A stretch of 64,000 nucleotides of DNA from Rhodococcus sp. HNM0569 (GCF_012726205.1 NZ_JAASAE010000002.1:310001-374000); one strand, 5' to 3'; shown: positions 31,915 through 40,155, counted from the stretch's first letter. Program-made: numbers and translations. Notes: a model not told the origin generated them from the sequence alone.

Positions 31915-33284
31915 CGGTTCGCTCCCACCGTGGTGGTGTCGCCCGCGAGCATGTCGTGCCACAGCCGGTCGAAGCCCGGAAGCGTCTTGGCGGTCGTGTC
32001 GATGTCCTCGACCACGACGCCCGGCACCCGCAGACCCACGATCGCACCCGCGGTGGCCATCCGGTGGTCGGCGTACGAACGCCACGTGCCGCCGTGCAGG
32101 GGGGCGGGCACGATCGACAGGCCGTCGTCGGTCTCGGTGACATTGCCGCCGAGCCCGCTGATCTCGTGTGCGAGCGCGGCCAGCCGGTCGGTCTCGTGTC
32201 CGCGCAGGTGCGCGATGCCACGCAGCTGCGAGGGCCCGTCGGCGAGGGCGGCGAGCGCGGCGACCGTGGGGGCGAGCTCGCCGACGTCGTGCAGGTCGAC
32301 GTCGACGCCGCGCAGCGACTGCGGCCCGTGAACGGCGAGCCCTGCCGGACCCGGTGTGACGTGCGCACCCATCGCGGTCAGGATGCCCCGGATCGCATCA
32401 CCTGCCTGAGTCGTGCGTGCGGGCCAGTGCGGCACGGTCACCTCGCCCGCGGTGACGGCAGCGGCCGCGAGGAAGGGAGTCGCATTCGACAGGTCGGGTT
32501 CGACGGCGCGGTCGACCGCGTGGATCGTGCCGGGGGCGACGTGCCAGGTGTCGGCGTCCGGCCCGTCGGCGGGGGTGGTGACGGCGACACCGGACTCGCG
32601 CAGCATCGCGACGGTCATGTCGATGTGCGGCATCGACGGCACCGCCTTGCCCGCGTGGTGCACCGTGACGCCCCCGTCGAACGCGGCGCCCGACAGCAGC
32701 AATCCCGACACGAACTGGGACGAGCCGGATGCGTCGATCGTGACGTCGCCGCCGCGCACCGCGCCGTGCCCGGCGACTCGGAACGGCAGGGCGTCGCCGG
32801 TGACCTCGGCACCGAGGGCGCGGAGCGCGTCGAGGATCGTGGCGAGCGGCCGGGTACGGGCCTGCGCGTCGCCGTCGAACTCGACGATGCCGTCGGCGAG
32901 CGCGGCGAGCGGGGGCACGAACCGCATGACCGTGCCCGCGAGGCCGCAGTCGACGGTGCCGCCGTGCAGGCGATGCGGTGTCACATGGAGAGTCGTGGCG
33001 GGCCGGCCTCCCTCGTCGGCGTCCTCCCGGATGTCGACGCCGAGTGCGCGGAGGGCGTCGATCATGAGATCGGTGTCGCGGCTGCGCAGCGCGCCGCGCA
33101 CGGTCGACGGTGAGTCGGCGAGCGCAGCGAGGATCAGCGCCCGGTTGGTGATCGACTTGGAGCCCGGCAGCGGCACCGTGGCGCGCACCGGGTGCCCGGC
33201 GGTGGGCGCGTTCCACAGGCGCGGGGAGGCTCGGAGGCGAGGTGAGGAACTGTTCTCGATCGGCACGCGTCCATCTTCTCCCAT
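31911..33284 (-). CDS. aroA: EPSP synthase (3-phosphoshikimate 1-carboxyvinyltransferase)
   Basis: 457 residues. Shikimate pathway: joins PEP and shikimate-3-phosphate. [20 protein letters not shown] near residue 37 binds substrate; [25 protein letters not shown] and [15 protein letters not shown] are further signatures. The ATG at 33284 has AGGA upstream; a GTG at 33266 with GGAGAA in front is equally plausible and gives 451 residues. Coupled to rsgA by a four-base stop/start overlap, and divergent from the SRAP gene, as in Rv3226c-Rv3227-Rv3228. Confidence 0.96.
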   Translation of the reverse strand: MGEDGRVPIENSSSPRLRASPRLWNAPTAGHPVRATVPLPGSKSITNRALILAALADSPSTVRGALRSRDTDLMIDALRALGVDIREDADEGGRPATTLHVTPHRLHGGTVDCGLAGTVMRFVPPLAALADGIVEFDGDAQARTRPLATILDALRALGAEVTGDALPFRVAGHGAVRGGDVTIDASGSSQFVSGLLLSGAAFDGGVTVHHAGKAVPSMPHIDMTVAMLRESGVAVTTPADGPDADTWHVAPGTIHAVDRAVEPDLSNATPFLAAAAVTAGEVTVPHWPARTTQAGDAIRGILTAMGAHVTPGPAGLAVHGPQSLRGVDVDLHDVGELAPTVAALAALADGPSQLRGIAHLRGHETDRLAALAHEISGLGGNVTETDDGLSIVPAPLHGGTWRSYADHRMATAGAIVGLRVPGVVVEDIDTTAKTLPGFDRLWHDMLAGDTTTVGANR

Positions 33285-33373
33285 CGGCGTCCTGTGGGCG
33301 AACGCCCCGGTTTGCCGTTGCCGTGGCGAGCGTCCCGCTCGGGCGCCTGTGCGACCGTGCGATGCTGTCGGGC

Positions 33374-34126
33374 ATGTGTGGCCGGTACGTGGCGTCTCGC
33401 GATCCCGCGCGCATCGCCGAAGACATGGATGCCCTGGACGAGACGGCGACCGGTGACCCGGGTACGCCCGGCGGCGAGGCTTGGACGCCGAACTGGAATG
33501 TCGCGCCCACCACGCAGGTCGTCGCGGTCGCGGCGCCGCGCGGGACGCGTCGGGTGCGGCGGATGCGGTGGGGACTGGTGCCGGCGTGGGCCCAGTCGCC
33601 GTCGGACGGCCCGGTGCTGTTCAACGCGCGATCGGAGACCGTCGCGGTCAAACCTGCGTTCGCCGACGCCTTCCGCGTCCGCCGGGCGCTCGTGCCGATG
33701 GAGGCGTGGTACGAGTGGGGGCCGCACGGCGCACGCGGCAGGAAGGGCACCCGGCCGTTCGCGATTCTCGACCCGGACGGTGGCGGATTCTCGGTGGCCG
33801 CGCTGTGGTCGTTCTGGCGCGATCCGCAGGCCCCCGCGTCGCCGCCGACGGTCAGCTGCGCGGTGGTCACGACCGCGGCGGCGGGGCGATTCGCCGAGAT
33901 CCACGAACGGATGCCGCTCGTGCTGTCCGACTCCGCGTGGGAACGGTGGCTCGACGAGGACGTCGACAGCCCGATCGACCTGCTCGACCCCGAGCCCGCC
34001 GCCTACCGCCGCCTCGAGGTGCGCCCGGTCTCGCCGCGGGTCGGCAATGTGCGTGCGAACGACCCCGATCTGCTCGCGAAGTACGACGGGTCACCGCAGG
34101 TCGGTGAGCAGATCAGTCTGCTGTGA
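33374..34126 (+). CDS. SRAP (YedK/HMCES) DNA-crosslink peptidase
   Basis: 250 residues. Starts MCGRY, where Cys2 after Met removal is the nucleophile that forms a thiazolidine link with abasic sites in single-stranded DNA. Other family signatures: [45 protein letters not shown] and a conserved His in [15 protein letters not shown] at 33361-33366 lies 7 nt before the ATG, suggesting a leaderless mRNA. Its last 14 nt overlap the end of the convergent ybaK gene. Counterpart of Rv3226c. Confidence 0.95.
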   Translation: MCGRYVASRDPARIAEDMDALDETATGDPGTPGGEAWTPNWNVAPTTQVVAVAAPRGTRRVRRMRWGLVPAWAQSPSDGPVLFNARSETVAVKPAFADAFRVRRALVPMEAWYEWGPHGARGRKGTRPFAILDPDGGGFSVAALWSFWRDPQAPASPPTVSCAVVTTAAAGRFAEIHERMPLVLSDSAWERWLDEDVDSPIDLLDPEPAAYRRLEVRPVSPRVGNVRANDPDLLAKYDGSPQVGEQISLL

Positions 34127-34604
34127 CGTGCGCTGTCACCGCATCGGTGAGTCGTACCAGGTCGGCCGGTGCGAGCTCGACCTCGAGGCCGCGGCGTCCG
34201 GCGCTGACGAGGACACGCTCCCACTCCGTCGCGGACGCGTCGACCACCGTCGGGAGGCGTTTGCGCTGGCCGAGCGGTGACACGCCGCCGAACACGTAGC
34301 CCGTCGCGCGCTCGACGGCCGCGCGCTCGGCCATGCTCGCCTTGCCGACACCGAGCGCGCGGGCGGCCGCCTTGAGCGACAACTGCGAGGGCACCGGCAA
34401 CACCGCGACCGCCAGTCCGCCCGGTACGGCGACGACCAGTGTCTTGAAGATCTGCGGCGGTGCCACGGCGAGCCGTGTCGTGAGGTGTTCGACGGCTTCG
34501 TCGCCGTAGGCGGCCGAGCGTGGATCGTGCGGGTACTCGTGGACCGTGAACGGGATGTTCGCGCGCGTGCACGCCGTGGTTGCGGGGGTTGCAGTGCCTG
34601 CCAT
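34113..34604 (-). CDS. ybaK: Cys-tRNA(Pro)/prolyl-tRNA editing deacylase, YbaK type
   Basis: 163 residues. Clears mischarged Cys-tRNA(Pro). Family landmarks: IPFTVHEYPHDPRSAAYGDEA, KTLVVAVPGGLAVAVLPVP (conserved Lys), LSLKAAARALG, ATGYVFGGVSPLGQRKRLP with the GxxSPxG loop. Start at the ATG 34604. The upstream 286 nt to sigH holds the SigH promoter and repeats. It ends inside the 3' end of the convergent SRAP gene. Confidence 0.93.
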   Translation of the reverse strand: MAGTATPATTACTRANIPFTVHEYPHDPRSAAYGDEAVEHLTTRLAVAPPQIFKTLVVAVPGGLAVAVLPVPSQLSLKAAARALGVGKASMAERAAVERATGYVFGGVSPLGQRKRLPTVVDASATEWERVLVSAGRRGLEVELAPADLVRLTDAVTAHVTAD

Positions 34605-34660
34605 GTGCTCACTGTGCCAGCAGGCGGAGCCGACGGAGACGGAGCCGCCGCGGGTGTCCC

Positions 34661-34687
34661 GGGAACATGTGCCCGGCTCGCACTGTT
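34661..34687 (+). promoter_or_regulatory. SigH/SigR-type promoter for sigH
   Basis: GGGAAC (34661-34666), an 18-nt spacer and GTT (34685-34687) match the SigR/SigH consensus GGGAAY-N18-GTT. It lies upstream of sigH itself, so it indicates positive autoregulation by thiol-oxidative stress. Confidence 0.75.
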
Positions 34688-34690
34688 GAC

Positions 34691-34726
34691 AGCAACGTGC
34701 CCCGGAGCAGCAACGTGCTCCGGAGC
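34691..34726. repeat. Two adjacent 18-bp direct repeats at the sigH transcript start
   Basis: AGCAACGTGCCCCGGAGC (34691-34708) and AGCAACGTGCTCCGGAGC (34709-34726) match in 17 of 18 bases and abut each other, starting only 3 nt after the SigH -10. The second unit also contains the palindrome GCTCCGGAGC. Confidence 0.9.
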
Positions 34727-34890
34727 TGCACAGGGCGTGCGTCGAACAGGAGGAGGCGGTGTCGGTGGCGGCAGCGGTCATGGAGCGTGTACCCGGCAAT
34801 GCGGCACGCCCGGTCGAGCCCGGCGTGATGCACCCGCCGGGTCGGTCCGCGGCGGTAGCCTGGAAGGCGACGGCGACTGAAGGGATCAGC

Positions 34891-35574
34891 GTGCAGGAAC
34901 AGGACCGTCCCGACGTCGACGAGACCGCGCCCGGTGCAGGTAAGGCTCGTTCCGACGACACCGACAACCAACTGATCGAGCGTTTCGAGCGCGACGCGCT
35001 GCCGCTCCTCGACCAGCTGTACGGCGCTGCGCTGCGGATGACGCGCAACCCGGCCGATGCAGAGGATCTCGTCCAGGAGACGTACGTCAAGGCGTTCAGT
35101 GCGTTCCGGTCGTTCCGCGAGGGCACCAACCTCAAGGCGTGGCTGTACCGCATCCTCACCAACACGTACATCAACTCGTACCGCAAGAAGCAGCGCCAGC
35201 CGGCGCAGTACCCCACCGACGAGATCACCGACTGGCAGCTGGCGGCCACCGCCGAACATTCGTCGACGGGCCTGCGATCCGCCGAGATGGAAGCGCTCGA
35301 GGCACTGCCCGACGACGACATCAAGGCCGCATTGCAGCAACTGCCGGAGGAGTTCCGCATGGCGGTGTACTACGCGGACGTCGAAGGCTTCCCGTACAAG
35401 GAGATCGCGGAGATCATGGGCACCCCGATCGGCACGGTCATGTCGCGCCTGCACCGTGGGCGCAAGCAGTTGCGGAGCCTGTTGGCCGACGTCGCGCACG
35501 AGCGGGGGTTCAACCGCGGCGAGAACGCGTCGGTCGGTGCGGCCGTCGCGGACGCGCAGGAGGTCGGTCGATGA
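34891..35574 (+). CDS. sigH: ECF sigma factor SigH (SigR family)
   Basis: 227 residues from the GTG at 34891 (AAGGGA upstream). Sigma70 region 2 ([34 protein letters not shown]) and region 4 ([33 protein letters not shown]) are nearly identical to M. tuberculosis SigH, the heat and thiol-oxidative stress sigma. A second in-frame GTG at 34759 has an even better ribosome site (AGGAGGAGG) and would add 44 residues; an N-terminally extended, unstable isoform is known for Streptomyces SigR. The stop overlaps rshA (ATGA). Confidence 0.95.
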   Translation: MQEQDRPDVDETAPGAGKARSDDTDNQLIERFERDALPLLDQLYGAALRMTRNPADAEDLVQETYVKAFSAFRSFREGTNLKAWLYRILTNTYINSYRKKQRQPAQYPTDEITDWQLAATAEHSSTGLRSAEMEALEALPDDDIKAALQQLPEEFRMAVYYADVEGFPYKEIAEIMGTPIGTVMSRLHRGRKQLRSLLADVAHERGFNRGENASVGAAVADAQEVGR

Positions 35575-35852
35575 GCACGCAGGACGAATTCGAGCGGTTG
35601 GATTGCTCCGCGGTCATCGCGGACGTGTGGCTCATGCTCGATCGCGAGTGCGACGACGCGTCGCGCGCACGGCTCGAGCGGCACCTCGCCGAGTGCAGTT
35701 CGTGCTTCGAGGCGTACGGGATCGAGGAGAAGGTCAAGAGCCTCGTGAGCCGCAAGTGCGGCGGCGAACGCGCACCGGAGGGGCTGCGCGAGCGGCTCAG
35801 CATCGAGTTGCGCCGTACCGTCGTCGTCACGCGCACGGAGATCCGGGACTGA
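35571..35852 (+). CDS. rshA: Zinc-binding anti-sigma factor RshA
   Basis: 93 residues. ZAS protein that holds SigH inactive until its thiols are oxidised. Zinc motif His38-x3-Cys42-x2-Cys45 (RHLAECSSC), with Cys12 in LDCSAV as the likely fourth ligand. ATGA overlap with sigH ensures matched amounts of sigma and anti-sigma. Followed by a strong stem-loop. Confidence 0.95.
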   Translation: MSTQDEFERLDCSAVIADVWLMLDRECDDASRARLERHLAECSSCFEAYGIEEKVKSLVSRKCGGERAPEGLRERLSIELRRTVVVTRTEIRD

Positions 35853-35868
35853 CCGGTCGCGGAGAGCC

Positions 35869-35925
35869 CTCCAGACATGTGAGGGGCCGCCGAGCACTGC
35901 TCGGCGGCCCCTCACATGTCTGGAG
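35869..35925. terminator. Perfect 26-bp stem-loop between rshA and bL37
   Basis: 35869-35894 is exactly complementary to 35900-35925 with a 5-nt loop (CACTG). The stem starts CTCCAGACATGTGAGGGGCC and is placed between convergent genes, so it can end transcription from both sides. It lacks a long U-tract. The arms are unusually long and perfect. Confidence 0.85.
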
Positions 35926-35927
35926 CG

Positions 35928-36002
35928 TCAGGCGTTGGGACGCTTGCCGTGGTTGGCGGCATTGCCCTTGCGGCTGCGCTTCTTGCGGCCACGCTTACCC
36001 AT
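35928..36002 (-). CDS. Large-subunit ribosomal protein bL37
   Basis: A 24-residue, very basic protein: MGKRGRKKRSRKGNAANHGK then RPNA. This matches the small ribosomal protein bL37 found in mycobacterial 50S structures (GRKKR and ANHGKRPN shared). AGGGAG lies 7 nt before the ATG on the minus strand. The stop lies 3 nt from the foot of the rshA stem-loop. Easily missed because of its length. Confidence 0.9.
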   Translation of the reverse strand: MGKRGRKKRSRKGNAANHGKRPNA

Positions 36003-36163
36003 GGTCGACTCCCTTCTGTTCTGTGCGGCTCTCGTGCAGTCCAGTGTCCCACGTGTGGTTGGGTGGGTATTCGACAGGTCGGGGTAGTCGAACAGCTCGA
36101 GTAGGTCGGAAAAGTCGGACGGTAGGCGGACCGGAACGGGTCCGTGGCGAAAGTGAGGACGAG

Positions 36164-36379
36164 GTGGCCGAGGACGTGCGGGCCGAGATGGTGTCGACGG
36201 TCTTCGAGATCGTGGCGCATCCCGGTGACGAGGTGAAGGAGGGCGACACGCTCGTCGTCCTCGAGTCGATGAAGATGGAGATTCCGGTCATCGCGGAGGG
36301 GGCGGGCACGGTCGCGTCGATCGATGTCGCGGTCGGCGACGTCCTCAAGCAGGGCGATCTGATCGCCGTCCTCTCGTAG
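36164..36379 (+). CDS. Biotinyl/lipoyl-domain mini-protein (TB7.3 type)
   Basis: 71 residues, all of it a biotin carboxyl carrier domain: VVLESMKMEIPVIAEGAG contains the biotinylated Lys in MKM. M. tuberculosis Rv3221c (TB7.3) is the same size and has the same neighbours. It probably serves as a free carrier for an acyl-CoA carboxylase; partner not identified. GTG start with GTGAGGA upstream. It ends 15 nt before the PdtaS-type kinase gene. Confidence 0.9.
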   Translation: MAEDVRAEMVSTVFEIVAHPGDEVKEGDTLVVLESMKMEIPVIAEGAGTVASIDVAVGDVLKQGDLIAVLS

Positions 36380-36394
36380 CGGGAGGCGGTCGCG

Positions 36395-37897
36395 GTGTCG
36401 ACGCTCAGTGACCTGCTCGCCGAGCACACCGATCTGCCCGGCGAAGCGGTCGATCATCTCCAGCGGGTGGTCGGCGAGTGGCAGTTGCTCGCCGACCTGT
36501 CGTTCGCCGACGTGCTGCTGTGGGTGCGCACGTCGTCGGACAGCCCGAACGGCGCCGGACGCATGATGTGCGTCGCACAGTGCAGGCCGACCACGGCGTC
36601 GACTGCATTCCAGCAGGACATCGTCGGTGCCGAGGTCACGCGCACGCGGCATCCGCAGGTACGCGAGGCGTTCGAACGCGAAGCGGTCGTGCGGCCGCCG
36701 GAGTATGTGGCGCACGCGGGCCTTCCGCCGCGTGGCGAGGCGTTCCCGGTGCGCTGGCGCGGCAAGGTGATCGCGGCACTCAGCCGCGACACGAACCTCG
36801 CGTACCAGCGCACCCAGAGCCCGCTCGAGATCGCGTATCTCGACAGTGCCGAGGATCTGTGCCAGATGGTCAGCGACGGAACATTTCCCATCCGGGATTC
36901 GCGGTCGCACCTCACGTCCAGCCCGCGCGCCGGCGACGGCTTCATCCGGCTCGATCCGTCGGGTCGCGTCGTGTACGCGAGCCCGAATGCGTTGTCCGCG
37001 TACCACCGGATGGGGCTCAGCACCGATCTCGTCGGGCAGGATCTGGCCGCGGTCACACGCCTGCTCGTCACCGACCCGTTCGAGTCGCGTGATGTCGCGT
37101 CGTACATTCGGGACACGTTGGCCGACAAGACCGGTCGACCCATGGAGATCGAAGCGCGCGGCGCGACGGTGCTGTTGCGGGCCCTGGTCCTCAAGCCCGG
37201 CGGCACGATCGTCGGAGCCGCCGTCGTGGTGCGCGATGTCACCGAGGTCAAGCGTCGCGATCGCGCGCTGCTGAGCAAGGACGCCACGATCCGCGAGATC
37301 CATCACCGCGTGAAGAACAACCTGCAGACCGTCGCCGCACTCCTGCGGCTACAGGCCCGCCGCACCGACAACGACGAAGCGCGTCAGGCGCTCAGCGAAT
37401 CGGTGCGTCGCGTCACTTCCATTGCGCTGGTACACGACACGCTGTCGATGTCGGTCGACGAGGAAGTCGACATGGACGAACTCGTCGACCGTCTCGTGCC
37501 GATGATGTCGGACGTCGCGACGGTCGAGGCGCCCGTGACCGTCGAACGCGACGGCAGCTTCGGGGTGTTCTCCGCCGAGCGGGCGACCCCGCTCGTGATG
37601 GTGTTGACCGAGTTGGTGCAGAACGCGATCGAGCACGCCTTCGAGCCGGGCACGACCGGCACGGTCACGCTCGGCGTGAGCCGGTCGGCGGGCTGGCTCG
37701 ACGTCGTCATCCACGACGACGGACGTGGCCTCCCAGACGGTTTCAGCCTCGAAAGGTCCGATCGTCTCGGTCTGCAGATCGTGCGCACGCTGGTCGTCGC
37801 GGAACTCGGTGGTTCGCTCGGACTGCACGCGAGCCCCGACGGCGGCACCGACGCGGTGCTGCGGGTCCCGTTGGGGCGCCGCGGTGCCCGGTTGTGA
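36395..37897 (+). CDS. pdtaS: Cytosolic sensor histidine kinase, PdtaS type
   Basis: 500 residues, no membrane segments. An N-terminal GAF-like domain (about 5-150), a PAS domain (about 180-290), then HisKA_2/HWE-like phospho-acceptor REIHHRVKNNLQTVAALLRLQ near residue 305 and HATPase with ELVQNAIEHAFEPG and DDGRGLPDGFSLE. PdtaS phosphorylates PdtaR, an ANTAR RNA-binding antiterminator; the regulator gene is not in the window, as in mycobacteria. GTG start; probably expressed with the biotin-domain gene. Confidence 0.93.
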   Translation: MSTLSDLLAEHTDLPGEAVDHLQRVVGEWQLLADLSFADVLLWVRTSSDSPNGAGRMMCVAQCRPTTASTAFQQDIVGAEVTRTRHPQVREAFEREAVVRPPEYVAHAGLPPRGEAFPVRWRGKVIAALSRDTNLAYQRTQSPLEIAYLDSAEDLCQMVSDGTFPIRDSRSHLTSSPRAGDGFIRLDPSGRVVYASPNALSAYHRMGLSTDLVGQDLAAVTRLLVTDPFESRDVASYIRDTLADKTGRPMEIEARGATVLLRALVLKPGGTIVGAAVVVRDVTEVKRRDRALLSKDATIREIHHRVKNNLQTVAALLRLQARRTDNDEARQALSESVRRVTSIALVHDTLSMSVDEEVDMDELVDRLVPMMSDVATVEAPVTVERDGSFGVFSAERATPLVMVLTELVQNAIEHAFEPGTTGTVTLGVSRSAGWLDVVIHDDGRGLPDGFSLERSDRLGLQIVRTLVVAELGGSLGLHASPDGGTDAVLRVPLGRRGARL

Positions 37898-37956
37898 CCG
37901 GTTGTCACACCGGAACCGGCCGCATCGGGGTATGACGGCGAGGTCTCTGCAGCACG

Positions 37957-37986
37957 AAGCCCGGCACCGAAAACGGTGCCGGGCTT
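37957..37986. terminator. Bidirectional stem-loop between pdtaS and whiB1
   Basis: AAGCCCGGCACCG (37957-37969), loop AAAA, then CGGTGCCGGGCTT (37974-37986): a perfect 13-bp stem between convergent genes. Confidence 0.9.
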
Positions 37987-38009
37987 GCAGTCCGGGATCG
38001 GACGGAAGA

Positions 38010-38264
38010 TCAGACGGCGCTGCGGGCGCGGGTGCGCGCATTGCGGCGCTTGAGCGCGCGACGCTCGTCCTCGCTCATTCCGCCCCAGACGCCCGCGTCC
38101 TGGCCCGACTCGAGTGCCCACGACAGGCAGTCGGCGGTGACGGGGCAACGGTTGCAGACGACCTTGGCATCAGCGATCTGCGCGAGCGCCGGGCCGCTGT
38201 TTCCCACGGGGAAGAACAGTTCCGGATCCTCGTCGCGACAGATGGCCTTGTGGCGCCAGTCCAT
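38010..38264 (-). CDS. whiB1: WhiB1-type NO-sensing Fe-S transcription factor
   Basis: 84 residues. Cluster ligands Cys9, Cys37, Cys40 and Cys46 (CNRCPVTADC), turn GVWGGMSEDE and basic tail KRRNARTRARSAV. In M. tuberculosis WhiB1 is essential, reacts with nitric oxide and binds DNA and SigA, and its gene is activated by cAMP-CRP. AAGGAG is 8 nt before the ATG. Its 386-nt upstream gap (38265-38650) holds two tandem palindromic repeats (38284-38338), a possible -10 (ATTAAC around 38345) and a CRP-like site at 38382-38397. Confidence 0.97.
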   Translation of the reverse strand: MDWRHKAICRDEDPELFFPVGNSGPALAQIADAKVVCNRCPVTADCLSWALESGQDAGVWGGMSEDERRALKRRNARTRARSAV

Positions 38265-38283
38265 TCCGTGTGCTCCTTACCGG

Positions 38284-38338
38284 GCGCACCTCAGTGCACC
38301 ATTCGTCGTGGCGCACCTCGGTGCACCTTTTCGTCATG
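38284..38338. repeat. Tandem 27/28-bp repeat with internal palindromes in the whiB1 leader
   Basis: Units 38284-38310 and 38311-38338 share GCGCACCTC(A/G)GTGCACC then a TTCGTC(G/A)TG core. Each has an inverted repeat of the type GCACCTCGGTGC. They lie 20-74 nt upstream of the whiB1 ATG, so in the leader or over the promoter, as an operator pair would. Confidence 0.8.
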
Positions 38339-38381
38339 TCGAGTTAATGTCTGCGGGCAGAAATGTTTCCGCGCTGTTGCT

Positions 38382-38397
38382 TGTGAATGCTTTCACG
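38382..38397. promoter_or_regulatory. cAMP-CRP/GlxR-like site upstream of whiB1
   Basis: TGTGAATGCTTTCACG matches TGTGA-N6-TCACA in 9 of 10 defined bases. The centre is about 125 nt before the whiB1 start and about 50-55 nt upstream of the possible transcript start. whiB1 of M. tuberculosis is known to be a CRP target. Confidence 0.55.
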
Positions 38398-38420
38398 AAC
38401 GGCCAGGAAGTCAATAGAAT
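38392..38420 (+). promoter_or_regulatory. Candidate plus-strand promoter inside the whiB1-lipid kinase gap
   Basis: TTCACG (38392-38397), a 17-nt spacer and TAGAAT (38415-38420) point rightward, away from whiB1. No recognised gene lies in that direction before the 3' end of the convergent lipid-kinase gene, so a short RNA or small ORF could be made. Confidence 0.35.
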
Positions 38421-38497
38421 CCGGGCGGAGCGTGGGCGAACTCACGTTTGCCGTTCGCCTGACCGCATCTCTTCCTTTTTACCGCAGTGAGAAGGCC

Positions 38498-38590
38498 ATG
38501 TGCGAGAGATGCGGCGAAACGCACATCTGCCGTTGGTTCACTCTCGGTTTCCCTCTCGGCCGTGTTCCGGCTTCTCCTCGACTCCGTTGA
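38498..38590 (+). CDS. Possible 30-residue Cys/His microprotein
   Basis: ATG to TGA encodes 30 residues starting MCERCGETHICRWF, a CxxC...HxxC pattern like a tiny zinc knuckle. GAGAAGG is only 2 nt from the ATG, which is closer than ideal. It is 78 nt after the candidate promoter at 38392-38420. No family is recognised; it may be chance in a non-coding region. Confidence 0.15.
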   Translation: MCERCGETHICRWFTLGFPLGRVPASPRLR

Positions 38591-38650
38591 ACGTTCGCCG
38601 TGAGTTTCTACCGAACAACACCGTGCAAACAGAGTGAAATGTGTGACATC

Positions 38651-39589
38651 TCACGCTGTCGGATCGGCGACCACTTCCAGTGCATGCGGCACCGACACGA
38701 ACTCCACCGAGTCACGTCTGCCGAGGTAGTCACCGTCCATCTGCAAACCGATCGGCGCGCTCGCCGTGATGCGGACGCGCGGTAGGTCGTCGGCGCGCAC
38801 GAGCGCGGAATGCTCGGGATCGCCGTCCTTCGCGAGCAACTGCCGTGCGACGCGGAGGGTCGGCACGAGGCGCGTCGTGCGCATGGCGAAGACGCCGAGA
38901 CCGGAGTCGAAGGACGTGCCCGGATTGGTGTGCACCGGGCGCTCCTCGAAGTACGTCCACGGGCTCGAGTTCGACACGAATGCGTAGTGCACGCCACCGA
39001 CCGCCTCGGCGCCGGGAATCGTCACCGTGAGCGTCGGGTCGTGGTGCTTGTCGGCGAAGAACGCCCGGACCGCGGCGCGCACGTAATGACCGGGCGTGGG
39101 TGGACGACCGTGCTTGCGATGGTTGTCGACCGTCTCACACACGTGCGCGTCGAGACCCATGCCCGCGTTGAACGTGAACCAGCGGTTGTCGCAGTAACCG
39201 AGCCCGACACGGCGCCGTGCACCGCGCGCGAGCAGATCGATCAGCTGGTTCGTCGCCTCGACGGGATCGGCGGCGATGCCCAACGACCGCGCGAACACGT
39301 TCGCCGAGCCGCCGGGCACGACCGCGAGCGGAAGGTGGGGGCCGGGCGATGCGGACGGCGCCCCGAGCATGCCGTTGACGACTTCGTTGACGGTCCCGTC
39401 GCCGCCGTGGACGATCACCAGGTCCATCCCGTCGACGTGCGCGTGGTGGGCCAGTTCCGCCGCGTGGCCGCGGTGCGTCGTGTGGGCGACCGAGAGCACC
39501 ACCTGACTCGACAGTGCGTGCGCGAGCAGATCGCGGCCCGCAGGCGACGTCGACGTGGCGTTCGGGTTGACGATGAGCAGGGCACGCAC
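38651..39589 (-). CDS. Diacylglycerol kinase-family lipid kinase
   Basis: 312 residues. The nucleotide-binding motif VHGGDGTVNEVVNGML begins near residue 61, PLAVVPGGSANVFARSLGI follows, and the C-terminal beta-sandwich domain ends GLQMDGDYLG. Family members phosphorylate diacylglycerol or sphingoid lipids; the substrate is not known. Upstream of whiB1 on the same strand with a 386-nt gap; counterpart of Rv3218. Confidence 0.92.
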   Translation of the reverse strand: MRALLIVNPNATSTSPAGRDLLAHALSSQVVLSVAHTTHRGHAAELAHHAHVDGMDLVIVHGGDGTVNEVVNGMLGAPSASPGPHLPLAVVPGGSANVFARSLGIAADPVEATNQLIDLLARGARRRVGLGYCDNRWFTFNAGMGLDAHVCETVDNHRKHGRPPTPGHYVRAAVRAFFADKHHDPTLTVTIPGAEAVGGVHYAFVSNSSPWTYFEERPVHTNPGTSFDSGLGVFAMRTTRLVPTLRVARQLLAKDGDPEHSALVRADDLPRVRITASAPIGLQMDGDYLGRRDSVEFVSVPHALEVVADPTA

Positions 39590-39708
39590 GGGTCGTCAGC
39601 GTAGCCCGGTGCGGTGCGCCCTGTCCGCCCTGTCCCGTGCGGCCGGACCCGCGGCGTCCCCGCAGGACCGGGCACGCGGCGCGCGCAGGGGGTGTCTAGG
39701 CTGGCGGG

Positions 39709-40155
39709 GTGTCCACGCAGTACCCCACTCCGTCCACGCCGACTCCGCCGACGCCCACCACGGTCCGGATGGCCGGTGCGCTCGTGGGCCTCGAGGGCGC
39801 TGTCGCGGTGACCGTCGCGATCGTGCTCGTCGTCCGCGGCTTCGCGGGCGAGGACCAGTCGGTCAGCAACGGCTTCGGCACCGCGGCGTGGTTCGCGATC
39901 CTCGGCGGTGCGGTACTTGCCGCCGGGATCGGCTTGTACTTCGGCAGACGGTGGGGTCGCGCGATCGCCGTCGTCGCGCAGCTGTTGCTGCTGCCCGTCG
40001 CGTGGTCGCTGCTCACCGACTCGCACCAGCCACTGTGGGGCACGCTGCTCGGCATCGTGGTGGTGTGCTCACTCGGGTGCCTGTTCGCCCCGGCCACCAC
40101 CCGTTGGCTCGCGGAGGACTACGGCTCGGAGCCCGACGCCGACCAGCCGGACTGA
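39709..40155 (+). CDS. Four-helix integral membrane protein, Rv3217c type
   Basis: 148 residues. A Pro/Thr-rich N-terminus (PTPSTPTPPTPTT) precedes four hydrophobic helices (about 20-42, 57-77, 83-103, 108-130) and an acidic tail. No motif gives a function. TAGGCT (39697-39702) is 6 nt before the GTG with no Shine-Dalgarno, so the mRNA is probably leaderless. Divergent from the lipid kinase and 10 nt from the convergent phosphatase. Confidence 0.82.
   Translation: MSTQYPTPSTPTPPTPTTVRMAGALVGLEGAVAVTVAIVLVVRGFAGEDQSVSNGFGTAAWFAILGGAVLAAGIGLYFGRRWGRAIAVVAQLLLLPVAWSLLTDSHQPLWGTLLGIVVVCSLGCLFAPATTRWLAEDYGSEPDADQPD

Noticed and set aside
34717-34726. GCTCCGGAGC as a terminator before sigH
   Set aside because: Ten-base palindrome with no loop or U-tract, and it is part of the direct repeat in the sigH leader.
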